A DNA stretch of 14,265 nucleotides from Nitrososphaeraceae archaeon (GCA_025936955.1 JAICSL010000017.1:1-14265); one strand, 5' to 3'; shown: positions 1-6,894, counted from the first letter of the stretch. Notes: generated by a model from the letters alone, not told the origin. A program made the numbers and translations.

Positions 1-412
1 TATGTTCCATTACTATACTATACTGTTAATAATACCATAATTAACTCTTCCTTAAGTGTGTGCACCAGTAGAGAACCTTTACGAGAACCAAATATACATC
101 TAGTACTATATTAATCGTTTAAACTCTAAAATTAGTAGGTCCCCAGCACGTTGAATTAACTATTATAGAAATTAAAAAATTATATGTAAATCTTTACTAT
201 TGCTTACTCCTTCCTTTCTCATCAAGTTCTATAACATTAGGAATTCGTAGATTCCCACACCGTTGCTGGGACACATAGTTGTAATATTAATTTGGTATTT
301 CATGTTCACTCATCTTCAGGATATTACGAGTGTGCATCAATTTAGGAAATAAATTAATAATAAATTATATTTTAAATAATTGTATGCTCTTCCATAAAAT
401 CGGAATTCGTGG
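1..412. other. intergenic region, no gene recognised
   Basis: AT-rich stretch without a convincing reading frame on either strand; the ATG-led frames I checked close after a few codons. The one structure seen is a distant imperfect inverted repeat: GTCCCCAGCA near 140-149 can pair with TGCTGGGAC near 264-272 (nine pairs with one bulged C, loop over 100 nt). No tRNA, rRNA or repeat array is visible. Confidence 0.5.
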
Positions 413-715
413 CTATGATTTCTCAATACAACGGTAGTATATTATTCCATTAATCGTAACGTCTTCTATCTTTACAAGTGTACGCGGTCTAGATAATGCT
501 AATTTCTTCGATATCATACCTGAAGTAACATCTTTGATGAAATCACTCAAGCCCAGTCTCATCATAGCATTATTCACATCTTCTTCCTTCAGACCTAAAG
601 AATCTGCGATCTCTTTTGCAGAAAACCCATTGTCTTTGTTCCTGCATAGGAATTGTACTATCATGGATATTACGTTTTTATGAGCGTTGAATTCTGCTAC
701 ACCTATTGGAGCCAT
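413..715 (-). CDS. small winged-helix DNA-binding protein (hypothetical regulator)
   Basis: A 100-residue protein whose middle reads as a winged helix-turn-helix. A first helix (about 12-27) is followed by FSAKEIADSLGLKEEDVNNAM (about 31-51), which has the spacing of an HTH with recognition helix, then a short basic stretch ending in a beta-rich tail (about 78-97). No ligand domain or metal cysteines are seen, so it is probably a stand-alone regulator, a type common in Nitrososphaeria. The ATG start is supported by a TATA-like box at 741-747, about 29 nt upstream, which implies a leaderless or nearly leaderless mRNA. A perfect 8-bp hairpin lies about 100 nt upstream. The DNA-binding role is inferred from the fold pattern; the target is unknown. 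Confidence 0.7.
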   Translation of the reverse strand: MAPIGVAEFNAHKNVISMIVQFLCRNKDNGFSAKEIADSLGLKEEDVNNAMMRLGLSDFIKDVTSGMISKKLALSRPRTLVKIEDVTINGIIYYRCIEKS

Positions 716-740
716 GCAGATAACATTTTCCTATAATCAT

Positions 741-747
741 TTATAAG
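741..747 (-). promoter_or_regulatory. TATA-like box of the winged-helix gene
   Basis: CTTATAA on the minus strand, centred about 29 nt before the ATG at 715, the spacing expected for an archaeal promoter giving a leaderless transcript. Confidence 0.5.
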
Positions 748-811
748 TTAGAATGATAAATTGGGATAAATGTCTTCAAAACCTTGATTTGTTTTAGTTC
801 CAATCCATTGG

Positions 812-833
812 CAAATGCAAGATACTGCATTTG
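812..833. repeat. perfect inverted repeat upstream of the winged-helix gene
   Basis: CAAATGCA and TGCATTTG are perfect 8-bp arms around a 6-nt spacer. It lies between the methyltransferase stop (919) and the start of the winged-helix gene (715). No T-run follows on the minus strand, so a regulator site is as likely as a terminator. Confidence 0.45.
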
Positions 834-918
834 AAGATAGTAATCCTTCGATTGCAATAGAAGAAAATGTTATAGATCTCTTTTCTCATATTATGAAACT
901 ATTTGCTTTCTCCTCTCT

Positions 919-1620
919 TTATTTATATCCAATTACTATTATTGCACTGCCCATCATATACTTAATAAATTCAACTTTTGAAAATTCTGTAGTAAGTATT
1001 TTTTGTAAATCTGAATTTTTTGGCCACTTTAAATAAGTACCATAGATTGTTCCAAATTTTAGCGCGGGTTTTCCCGATACTACGAATGCAAATATCCCAA
1101 GGATATACTTCAGGTAAAAAGAAACTCCAAGTCGAATAATGGCGTTATCTGGTTTTCCGATATCTACTATAATCGCCCTTCCATTTTGTTTCAGAACTCT
1201 ATGTATCTCGGCAACCGCTTGCTTTAATTTTATCGCATCTCGTAACGAGTACCCACACATTACTACATCGAATGTATTATCTCTAAAAGGCATAAATTCA
1301 AAAATGCCTGACTGCAAACAGACGGGTAAGTTAGGCCGTATAAACATTTTTACATTATTAAGCATATCTGGAATAGGATCATAAAGTATTAGGCTAACCT
1401 CTCCCTTTAACTCCTTCAAAACTTCCTTAGACATATTTCCGTAACCAGAACCAGCATCTAATATAAGTTCTCCAGGAAATACATGTCCACAGATTCCATA
1501 TTGGCGAAATCGGATATCTTTACCGAAAGAAATTGTCTTGTTTACCCTATCATAGATTGGGATTATTGTTCGCAATACTTCGATTACTTCCTGCCAATGT
1601 CGTAGACCTAACCCAGACAC
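919..1620 (-). CDS. UbiE/MenG-like SAM-dependent C-methyltransferase
   Basis: A 233-residue class I methyltransferase of the UbiE/COQ5 family, which C-methylates the ring of menaquinone or ubiquinone precursors. The N-terminus carries the family signature as YDRVNKTISFG (23-33). SAM motif I is LDAGSGYG (54-61), an acidic D81 ends strand 2, and RVLKQNGR (141-148) matches the second family signature RVLKPGGR with P and one G replaced. The C-terminal part (FYLKYILG, then GTYLKWP) also follows UbiE layout. Length is close to typical UbiE. Nitrososphaeria make menaquinones, so demethylmenaquinone methylation is reasonable, but the substrate is inferred and other quinone or lipid methylations remain possible. 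It starts at GTG; no other start exists before the upstream in-frame stop, and a TATA box lies about 29 nt upstream. No menaquinone gene neighbours it. Confidence 0.82.
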   Translation of the reverse strand: MSGLGLRHWQEVIEVLRTIIPIYDRVNKTISFGKDIRFRQYGICGHVFPGELILDAGSGYGNMSKEVLKELKGEVSLILYDPIPDMLNNVKMFIRPNLPVCLQSGIFEFMPFRDNTFDVVMCGYSLRDAIKLKQAVAEIHRVLKQNGRAIIVDIGKPDNAIIRLGVSFYLKYILGIFAFVVSGKPALKFGTIYGTYLKWPKNSDLQKILTTEFSKVEFIKYMMGSAIIVIGYK

Positions 1621-1644
1621 ACTTAAGACAGCATTAAGTACGCC

Positions 1645-1652
1645 TATTTATA
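1645..1652 (-). promoter_or_regulatory. TATA-like box of the methyltransferase gene
   Basis: Minus-strand TATAAATA within CTATAAATAG, about 29 nt before the GTG start at 1620. It supports that unusual start and a leaderless mRNA. Confidence 0.55.
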
Positions 1653-1769
1653 GTAGCATAGATCCTTCCATATCATTGATTTTGCTAGCTTCAATAATAG
1701 GAACCAGGAATTACACCGAACTTGTTTGAAACTACTCAATCAGAATTACCTTGGATATTCCTACTAGGA

Positions 1770-1895
1770 TTACATTGTAAAATTATCTAATAATTCCGCT
1801 TGAGAATAACGATTTCCAGTTATATTCTCTGCATGTAAAATTAAACAAGTATCATTGTCATTGTCACTATTAATAAAAATTAATTTAGTGTTCAT
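1770..1895 (-). CDS. candidate small protein, 41 aa (unrecognised)
   Basis: A short frame from ATG (1893-1895) to TAA (1770-1772) encodes 41 residues: an N-terminal hydrophobic strand MNTKLIFI, an acidic run NSDNDNDT, a second hydrophobic strand CLILHA, and a polar C-terminus with AELLDNF. I do not recognise a family. The case for a real gene rests on the promoter: a strong TATA-like box at 1917-1925 is centred 26 nt before the ATG, the position used by leaderless archaeal genes, including clear genes nearby. Against it: it is very short, sits in an AT-rich intergenic region, and conservation is unknown. Confidence 0.4.
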   Translation of the reverse strand: MNTKLIFINSDNDNDTCLILHAENITGNRYSQAELLDNFTM

Positions 1896-2120
1896 TCAAT
1901 TTTCCCTCATCCTTCGATATAAAAATCATAGTAATATTATCTGAGGCAAGGAAAGTTTTGATGTACTCCTCTGTTTTACAGATGCATCAGTATTAGTAAA
2001 AAAAGGAAGTAGAAATGTGATTTGACTGCAACCCAGTAATATCGTGTCTGAACTAAACGAATCATCACGAAAAAGAACGATAATCCATAAATTACATTTG
2101 ACTGCTAGTCCAGCGTTAAA
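1896..2120. other. intergenic stretch with T-run and a 10-bp direct repeat
   Basis: Downstream of the TRAM gene on the minus strand this stretch holds CCTTTTTTTAC (about 1997-2007), a plausible T-rich termination signal. ATTTGACTGC occurs twice in direct orientation (2020-2029 and 2096-2105) with similar A/T flanks. Apart from the promoter of the 41-aa ORF I see no gene. Confidence 0.35.
1917..1925 (-). promoter_or_regulatory. TATA-like box of the 41-aa ORF
   Basis: TTTTTATAT on the minus strand, centred 26 nt upstream of the ATG at 1895. Confidence 0.45.
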
Positions 2121-2390
2121 TCATGTTTCGCTAGTATTAGTCTGTTCCGGGGTCGTTGTTGATTCCCCATTGACTATTTCAGCGGTTGCAAATCTGTTCC
2201 CTACTTGGACTACTCGAATCTTTGCATTTTGTCCTACCTTTCCCTCCTTTACAAAGATTACAAATCCTTGTATTCTTGCGATGCCGTCACCCTTCCTGCT
2301 AATTTCTGTTATCTTCACATCATATTCCTTACCTGTTTCGACCGGTTTGGGTCCGAAGTTGTCGTTTCTTCTAAATCCTCCGTAACTCAT
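2121..2390 (-). CDS. TRAM-domain RNA-binding protein
   Basis: An 89-residue protein made almost only of a TRAM domain, an OB-like beta barrel that binds RNA. The domain spans about 17-73: YDVKITEISRKGDGIARI contains the typical KGDGIA turn (33-38), then GFVIFVKEGKVGQNAKIRVVQV and a final strand FATAEIV. The N-terminus is short, with two arginines and glycines, and the tail is a flexible Ser/Thr/Glu stretch. Stand-alone TRAM proteins occur widely in archaea; in a methanogen they are proposed cold-responsive RNA chaperones. A similar role here is inference. Its mRNA probably has a leader of about 10 nt: the TATA box lies about 37 nt upstream, and AAAGGAT (2396-2402) could serve as a weak Shine-Dalgarno. 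Confidence 0.88.
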   Translation of the reverse strand: MSYGGFRRNDNFGPKPVETGKEYDVKITEISRKGDGIARIQGFVIFVKEGKVGQNAKIRVVQVGNRFATAEIVNGESTTTPEQTNTSET

Positions 2391-2423
2391 GCTTTATCCT
2401 TTATTGGACTCAACTCAAAACCC

Positions 2424-2430
2424 TATATAA
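2424..2430 (-). promoter_or_regulatory. TATA-like box of the TRAM gene
   Basis: TTATATA on the minus strand about 37 nt before the ATG at 2390, predicting a leader of roughly 10 nt that contains AAAGGAT. Confidence 0.5.
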
Positions 2431-2685
2431 ACTCTCTAAATCGTTTTTAAATTTTCTAGATCATCGCTTTCTTTAAACAGATAGAGATTGATCATCAATA
2501 GAATCATTAACCATTACAGATTTCACGATACTTATTAATATCAAAGAATAACATAAATTCAACAATAGTGAATAATAATCATGAGAACATAGCAATATTA
2601 CGGAAGAATATAATGGTTGGATCAGGATTCTACTGCGAATTTAACTTAATGCTAAATTTCTAATAATAAAGGTGCCTTTTTAAGG

Positions 2686-2715
2686 AAAATCGAAATCCAA
2701 TTTCGCCGATTTTTT
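2686..2715. terminator. hairpin with T-run after nadX
   Basis: AAAATCG pairs with CGATTTT, and the inner AAAT/ATTT closes on loop CCA, with a 3-nt bulge in one arm; T residues follow on the plus strand. It begins about 33 nt past the nadX stop, so it may mark the 3' end of that transcript. Intrinsic hairpins are not the main archaeal signal, so confidence is low. Confidence 0.35.
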
Positions 2716-2747
2716 ATAGTCTTTATCCAAAGGTCTGGAAATTACGT

Positions 2748-3587
2748 TTATGTTCCGATTCTCATTTGATTATTACAAGCCGATCGCAAGCATTCTATCG
2801 CTGAAAGCACAGCAAGAAAGCTCGTCTTTGGATTCCTCGTACTTGGGACGTTACGAACCTTGATCATGATCTCACCAAAGACGCCTTTTGCTAAGATCTC
2901 ATGCTGATTAACTTCAATTTCAGGATCTGCTATAATTTTCACACTAGTTTTTTTTATCCCTAATCCAGCTAGACTGAGTATAGCAGCAACATTGATATTT
3001 GCAGGAAAATTGTTTACTGCATTTGCAGCATCACCATCATAGAGTAATGTTTTTTTTGATATTTTATTAGGATTGATATTATTCACTTTGAAGAAAGGTG
3101 CATCGGCGAGAGCCTTAGGAGTTTTTGTGGTAGTAAGTGTAACCGACTCTAAGACATCCTTTACACTACGGATTGCATCTATCCCTGCAATAGCTCCAGT
3201 GGGTAGATATATGTAACCAAAGTTTTTTGATGCACTCCTTATTAATTCAGATAGAAACTCATAATCGGAAAGTGCACCTACGCTCATTATCAGCAGATTT
3301 TTGCCACCGTCAAGTAGTTTCTTACTGAAATTTCTTACAGCTTCTTGTGATGCTGCTTCGACAATAATATCAGCTTGAAGGAAAGAAGTTGAAGAAACAA
3401 ATTCCAAGAAATCTGAAAACACAGATGGATTGCTATTTTGTAATTTTGATTTTAATTGTATTGCATTGATATTCAAAATATCGAAAAGTGCTATAAGAGA
3501 GGCATTTTCAACTTTACCGCTATCAATAGCAAGTGCAAGCTCACTTCCGATAGTACCACAACCAATTATCCCTATCTTTCGGATCAT
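2748..3587 (-). CDS. nadX: L-aspartate dehydrogenase NadX
   Basis: A 279-residue enzyme that oxidises L-aspartate with NAD(P) to iminoaspartate, the first step of de novo NAD synthesis in organisms lacking aspartate oxidase NadB. The Rossmann glycine motif is GCGTIG (9-14). The family core follows: IIVEAAS (74-80), LLIMSVGAL (98-106), the substrate-site stretch PTGAIAGIDA (129-138), FPANINVAAILSLAG (194-208), and NQHEI with the probable catalytic His229. The C-terminal NPKTSFLAVLSAI (252-264) closes the fold. Length is usual for the family. The quinolinate synthase gene lies about 500 bp away on the opposite strand and quinolinate phosphoribosyltransferase further on, which fixes the pathway. 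Start at ATG 3587 places the Rossmann strand at the very N-terminus, as expected. Confidence 0.93.
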   Translation of the reverse strand: MIRKIGIIGCGTIGSELALAIDSGKVENASLIALFDILNINAIQLKSKLQNSNPSVFSDFLEFVSSTSFLQADIIVEAASQEAVRNFSKKLLDGGKNLLIMSVGALSDYEFLSELIRSASKNFGYIYLPTGAIAGIDAIRSVKDVLESVTLTTTKTPKALADAPFFKVNNINPNKISKKTLLYDGDAANAVNNFPANINVAAILSLAGLGIKKTSVKIIADPEIEVNQHEILAKGVFGEIMIKVRNVPSTRNPKTSFLAVLSAIECLRSACNNQMRIGT

Positions 3588-3732
3588 GACCTAGTTTCTC
3601 ATTTATTATTCAATTGATTTAGAGGCGGCTCGAGTCATTTTCAAAGTCTTAATCAAAAGTGTAGTTTATTCGATCCTAATCAACTCAACCGAAAGTCTAG
3701 AGTTATGAAACATTGGACATATTGTTTGCTAA

Positions 3733-3912
3733 TTATCTCCTTAACCTTCTCTCAGGTTTCTTTTGTCCAGGTAGCCTCCTCTTCTCAAAACGTTTAACAA
3801 AATTATTCTTATTCCTCACTTTAGATCCTGGACTTAATCGCTCTTTACCCTGAATTTTTGGTGTCTGTCCTCTTACTTTCCCTGCTTTTGTTAACGATCC
3901 GTGCGTTGGCAT
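3733..3912 (-). CDS. rps30e: 30S ribosomal protein S30e
   Basis: A 59-residue, very basic protein starting MPTHGSLTKAGKVRGQTPKI, the hallmark N-terminus of archaeal S30e (G-S-L-x-x-A-G-K-V-R-x-Q-T-P-K). The rest is rich in Lys/Arg: NKNNFVKRFEKRR, then LPGQKKPERRLRR at the end. S30e is a small-subunit protein found in eukaryotes and in TACK archaea. In eukaryotes its N-terminal region reaches the decoding area; the same is presumed here. ATG (3910-3912) is the natural start because it opens the conserved block. A TATA-like box (minus CATATATTC, 3944-3952) about 36 nt upstream would give a leader of about 10 nt. It lies between nadX and nadA and is divergent from nadA. Confidence 0.9.
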   Translation of the reverse strand: MPTHGSLTKAGKVRGQTPKIQGKERLSPGSKVRNKNNFVKRFEKRRLPGQKKPERRLRR

Positions 3913-3943
3913 AAATAATTCTGTTAGATAAAGAGTCTTGTAT

Positions 3944-3952
3944 GAATATATG
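3944..3952 (-). promoter_or_regulatory. TATA-like box of rps30e
   Basis: CATATATTC on the minus strand, about 36 nt before the ATG at 3912. Confidence 0.4.
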
Positions 3953-4001
3953 CCTTGCTGTTTTGTTATTTGTAATCGGAGTCAGAATCTTCCAAGAAAA
4001 G

Positions 4002-4016
4002 AGGCAAGTATTGCCT
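4002..4016. promoter_or_regulatory. candidate operator in the rps30e-nadA divergent spacer
   Basis: AGGCAA-GTA-TTGCCT is a perfect 6-bp inverted repeat, and a further GGCAA half-site lies at about 4034-4038. Both sit upstream of the probable nadA TATA box (4059-4066), where a regulator of nadA could bind. No matching site was seen before nadX or nadC. Confidence 0.3.
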
Positions 4017-4058
4017 ACGTGACTTTAGATAGGGGCAATGCTATCCTAAATAGTACTG

Positions 4059-4066
4059 CTTTAAAT
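4059..4066 (+). promoter_or_regulatory. probable TATA box of nadA
   Basis: CTTTAAAT centred about 36 nt before the ATG at 4099. A second AT-rich candidate (4086-4095) is too close to the start to serve it. Confidence 0.4.
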
Positions 4067-4098
4067 CCTGTAGTAAAATATGAATATATTATATACTA

Positions 4099-5049
4099 AT
4101 GACTATGCTTGAAATTGACTATAGGGAACGAATATTATCCTTAAAAAGACAAAACAACATTATTATCCTAGCGCATAATTATCAATTAGCTGAAGTTCAA
4201 GATATAGCAGATTTTGTAGGAGATTCCCTTGCATTATCCCATTGTGCAGAACAAACAGAAGCAGATACTATAGTGTTCTGTGGTGTTCATTTCATGGCAG
4301 AAACAGCTTCCATTATTTGCCCAGATAAGAAAATTTTGATCCCTGATTTGGAAGCAGGATGTTCATTAGCCTCGACTATAAATCCAAATGAACTAAAGAC
4401 ATGGAGATGTGAGCATCCCGATGCCGTGGTGGTAAGTTATGTTAATACTACTGCAGAAGTAAAAGCACTTTCAGATTATTGTTGCACCTCATCTAATGCA
4501 GTCAAAGTAGTAAATAACATTTCTAAGGATACGGACATACTCTTTCTCCCTGACATGTTTCTTGGGTCCTATGTAGCGGAGATGACAAAGAGAAAGAATA
4601 TCTTTGTTTGGCCAGGAGAGTGTCACGTACACGCAGGTATAAAGACAGAAGATATTAATAATATACTCTCAAAAACGAAGGAAGCAGATTTCTTGGTCCA
4701 TCCAGAATGTGGTTGCACCTCATCTACTTTATATAATGTGACAAAAGATGGTCTGAATAGAAATATCCATGTTTTATCTACTGAAGGGATGATGAAGCAT
4801 GCTAGAATGTCCTCGTCAAAACAATTTATCATTGCAACTGAAACTGGTATTCTTCATAGATTGAGAAACGAGAATCCAGACAAGGAATTCATCCCTATTA
4901 AGGAAGATGCGGTTTGTAAGTATATGAAAAGAATCAATTTGGAGAAGGTTCATAATTCCATTGTAAACGACGTATTTGAAGTTAGGGTTCCACCGAAGGT
5001 TGCCCAAAAAGCAAAGCTTGCCATAGATCGTATGATGTCTATATCATAA
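4099..5049 (+). CDS. nadA: quinolinate synthase NadA
   Basis: A 316-residue [4Fe-4S] enzyme that condenses iminoaspartate (from NadX) with dihydroxyacetone phosphate to quinolinate. The triple-domain NadA pattern is complete: LAHNYQLAEVQDIADFVGDS (24-43) with the active-site His and Tyr; CGVHFMAE (61-68); LEAGCSLA (84-91) with cluster ligand C88; VSYVNTTAEVKA (112-123); FLPDMFLG (149-156); WPGECHVHAGI with ligand C175; HPECGC (201-206); STEGMM; ATETGI; and EDAVCKYMK with ligand C273. The three ligands C88, C175 and C273 agree with the one-per-domain rule of the family. An in-frame ATG also lies two codons downstream (4105), so the exact start could be either. Plus-strand and transcribed alone, convergent with nadC. 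Confidence 0.96.
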   Translation: MTMLEIDYRERILSLKRQNNIIILAHNYQLAEVQDIADFVGDSLALSHCAEQTEADTIVFCGVHFMAETASIICPDKKILIPDLEAGCSLASTINPNELKTWRCEHPDAVVVSYVNTTAEVKALSDYCCTSSNAVKVVNNISKDTDILFLPDMFLGSYVAEMTKRKNIFVWPGECHVHAGIKTEDINNILSKTKEADFLVHPECGCTSSTLYNVTKDGLNRNIHVLSTEGMMKHARMSSSKQFIIATETGILHRLRNENPDKEFIPIKEDAVCKYMKRINLEKVHNSIVNDVFEVRVPPKVAQKAKLAIDRMMSIS

Positions 5050-5195
5050 AGAGAAGTATTCACATATTCATGATCCATAATATATGTCCTATAATCCTAA
5101 TATATCGATAACTAGAATTAGACTATTCCATGACAAAAATTATCTAGATTTTTATGGTATAAATTGTTTCTAGAATTTGAATAGAATTATGAAAG

Positions 5196-6071
5196 TCATT
5201 CTGAGTTTGAGTCTATTTCTAAACTGAAGTCGATTGCTTTTGAAGAATGAGTAAGATGTCCAATCGAAATTATATCTGGTCTCGCTTCCGCATATTCCAG
5301 AATATTATCTATTGTAATACCCCCTGAAATCTCAATTTCGATTTTATTACGCAGTTCTAGTCTCACGATTTCCTCAATAGTCTTTTTAGCTTCCTGTGGC
5401 GAAAAATTATCTAACATTATAATATCTGCTCCTGCGTTTATAGCTGTGATAGCTTCGTTTGTATTTTTGACTTCACACTCTACCCTTATAGATTGTCCTT
5501 TATTCTTTTTTGCCAGTTTGATAGATCGGATGATTGATTTAGTAACTGCTAGGTGATTATCCTTTATCAATATCATATCATCAAGACGCATTCTATGGCT
5601 ATCACCGCCTCCTATCATGACTGCTCTTTTATCAAGAAATCGTAATCCTGGAGCAGTTTTACGAGTACAGGCAATTCTAATAGAATATTCATGTTTATGT
5701 AGTATATCAAGGAAATATCTCGTTGCGGTCGCTATCCCGCTCATCCTCATCAACAAATTAAGAGCAGTTCGTTCTGCCATGAGAATACAGTGAGCTTTTC
5801 CATAAATCACCATTACAGTTATTCCGGCAGATATCGATTCTCCATCTTTAACTAATGGCTCACTTTCACATTTGCAAATATCAAAAATAGTATTTGCTTC
5901 TTCAAGTCCACAAACTACGGATTTTTCATCAGCTTTACAGATAATTCTTGCGACAGCACGAATATTCGGTGAAATAATGCTATTAGTTGTAATATCACCT
6001 GTTCCAATGTCTTCAAGCAAAAAATCTTTCAGCAACTTGCGTAATACAAGATAAGTACGTAAATCCTTCAA
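5196..6071 (-). CDS. nadC: quinolinate phosphoribosyltransferase (nicotinate-nucleotide pyrophosphorylase, carboxylating) NadC
   Basis: A 291-residue type II phosphoribosyltransferase that converts quinolinate plus PRPP to nicotinate mononucleotide, CO2 and PPi, step three after NadX and NadA. Motifs: EDIGTGDITT (20-29), AERTALNLL (99-107), the substrate-binding TRKTAPGLR (136-144), GGGDSHRMRLDDMILIKDNH (154-173), ECEV (198-201), MLDN (219-222), ISGGI (248-252) and GHLTH (271-275). Length is typical. The start is TTG at 6071, the only start-like codon between the upstream stop and the conserved core at a sensible distance. That upstream stop is the TAA of spt4 itself, in the same frame and only 9 nt before the TTG. 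It is therefore very likely cotranscribed and translationally coupled with rpoE1-spt4. Confidence 0.94.
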   Translation of the reverse strand: MKDLRTYLVLRKLLKDFLLEDIGTGDITTNSIISPNIRAVARIICKADEKSVVCGLEEANTIFDICKCESEPLVKDGESISAGITVMVIYGKAHCILMAERTALNLLMRMSGIATATRYFLDILHKHEYSIRIACTRKTAPGLRFLDKRAVMIGGGDSHRMRLDDMILIKDNHLAVTKSIIRSIKLAKKNKGQSIRVECEVKNTNEAITAINAGADIIMLDNFSPQEAKKTIEEIVRLELRNKIEIEISGGITIDNILEYAEARPDIISIGHLTHSSKAIDFSLEIDSNSE

Positions 6072-6080
6072 TTCATCTTC

Positions 6081-6266
6081 TTATGAAACTTTCAGCGCAT
6101 ACTTATGCGGTGCATTTAATGCTAAAGTAGAGGCAATTTTGGATTTCTCTGAGTCAAATATTATGATTATCCCCGACCAATCAGGGGTCAAGTCTGTAGA
6201 TTTACATAGCGGACATACTTTTCCCACAGTTACAGCCTTGCATTTTCTGCACGCTACTTCTCTCAT
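6081..6266 (-). CDS. spt4: transcription elongation factor Spt4 (RpoE2, RNA polymerase subunit E'')
   Basis: A 61-residue zinc protein that pairs with Spt5 and clamps RNA polymerase for processive elongation. The four zinc ligands are C6, C9, C18 and C21 (CRKC and CPLC). The later part is the small beta sheet with the Spt4 hallmark DWSG (29-32), then IIIIFDSEKSKIA and the C-terminal YALKV. Length matches archaeal Spt4. The ATG overlaps the rpoE1 stop by one base (TAATG), so the two are translationally coupled; this rpoE1-spt4 pairing is conserved in archaea. The stop codon is followed after 9 nt by the TTG of nadC in the same frame. Confidence 0.95.
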   Translation of the reverse strand: MREVACRKCKAVTVGKVCPLCKSTDLTPDWSGIIIIFDSEKSKIASTLALNAPHKYALKVS

Positions 6267-6865
6267 TATTTATAGGCTCCCCCTTTTTTTTCTTTTGTTT
6301 GAGTGGACGGAGGTTGTTTAGCCTTTTTTATTTCTTGTGCTATCCATTCTTCAGTTCCAAGAAAAGGTTGGCGACACGTCACGCCAATCTTTCCCATTCC
6401 TGCTCCCTTGCCAAGGCTTACCGCGGTAACTCGTCCACGTATCCTTGAGCCTATCTTTAGCGATTTCGCACTCTGATTAGCTATGATCATGCCTTGTTTG
6501 ACATCACTTCTCAGGTAATCGTCTGTGATTTGAGATAAATGTAAAAGAGCGTCAGTGGGTCCTATTCGCACAAAAGCTCCGAAGTCTGTAATTTCAACTA
6601 CTTCTCCCTCGACTACCTCTTGCAATTTTGGATAAAATGTTAGGGCCTTAAAAGTAACCTTATGATAAGTGGCGCCATCTCCGGCTACCAGCTTACCGAC
6701 TGAATTTGCAGCAGCATCAATGATCATAATCACATAGCCCAGATCTGGGCTAATCATGCTTTCATATTTCTCTTTCAAAATCCCGACTGCTGCATCCTTT
6801 AAGGAACTTGTCAATTTGTTAGGAGGAATTCGAACAACATCACTCATGCTGACTATAGAAAACAT
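6266..6865 (-). CDS. rpoE1: DNA-directed RNA polymerase subunit E' (Rpb7 homologue)
   Basis: A 199-residue stalk subunit of archaeal RNA polymerase (Rpo7), partner of Rpo4, which binds emerging RNA and aids open-complex formation. The N-terminal tip domain starts MFSIVSMSDVVRIPPNKL, as in other Rpb7 proteins; the S1 RNA-binding domain spans about 85-165 with GEVVEITDFGAFVRIGPTDA and LLHLSQI, then the family block GKIGVTCRQPFLG (158-170). A charged tail, KEKKGG, follows. ATG 6865 is preferred over the ATG six codons downstream because MFSIV is part of the conserved start. A TATA-like box (CATAAATT, about 6896-6903 minus) lies about 35 nt upstream. It is separated by only 71 nt from the ribbon-helix-helix gene on the same strand. 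Confidence 0.95.
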   Translation of the reverse strand: MFSIVSMSDVVRIPPNKLTSSLKDAAVGILKEKYESMISPDLGYVIMIIDAAANSVGKLVAGDGATYHKVTFKALTFYPKLQEVVEGEVVEITDFGAFVRIGPTDALLHLSQITDDYLRSDVKQGMIIANQSAKSLKIGSRIRGRVTAVSLGKGAGMGKIGVTCRQPFLGTEEWIAQEIKKAKQPPSTQTKEKKGGAYK

Positions 6866-6894
6866 TCCTATGCACGCATTTTTGATAGGAAAAT

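Larger units (their letters stand above)
2391..2747. other. TRAM promoter and spacer between nadX and TRAM gene
   Basis: The left end is the TRAM promoter (minus-strand TTATATA, 2424-2430) and leader. Farther away is a small palindrome ATTGAT-C-ATCAAT (2487-2499). The right end holds the hairpin after nadX. The middle shows no reading frame of note. Confidence 0.5.

Noticed and set aside
815..1036. 73-codon plus-strand frame
   Set aside because: Runs antisense into the methyltransferase gene; its hydrophobic product is a by-product of the opposite strand.
2044..2385. 113-codon plus-strand frame
   Set aside because: Antisense to nearly the whole TRAM gene, which has clear domain support; no promoter found.
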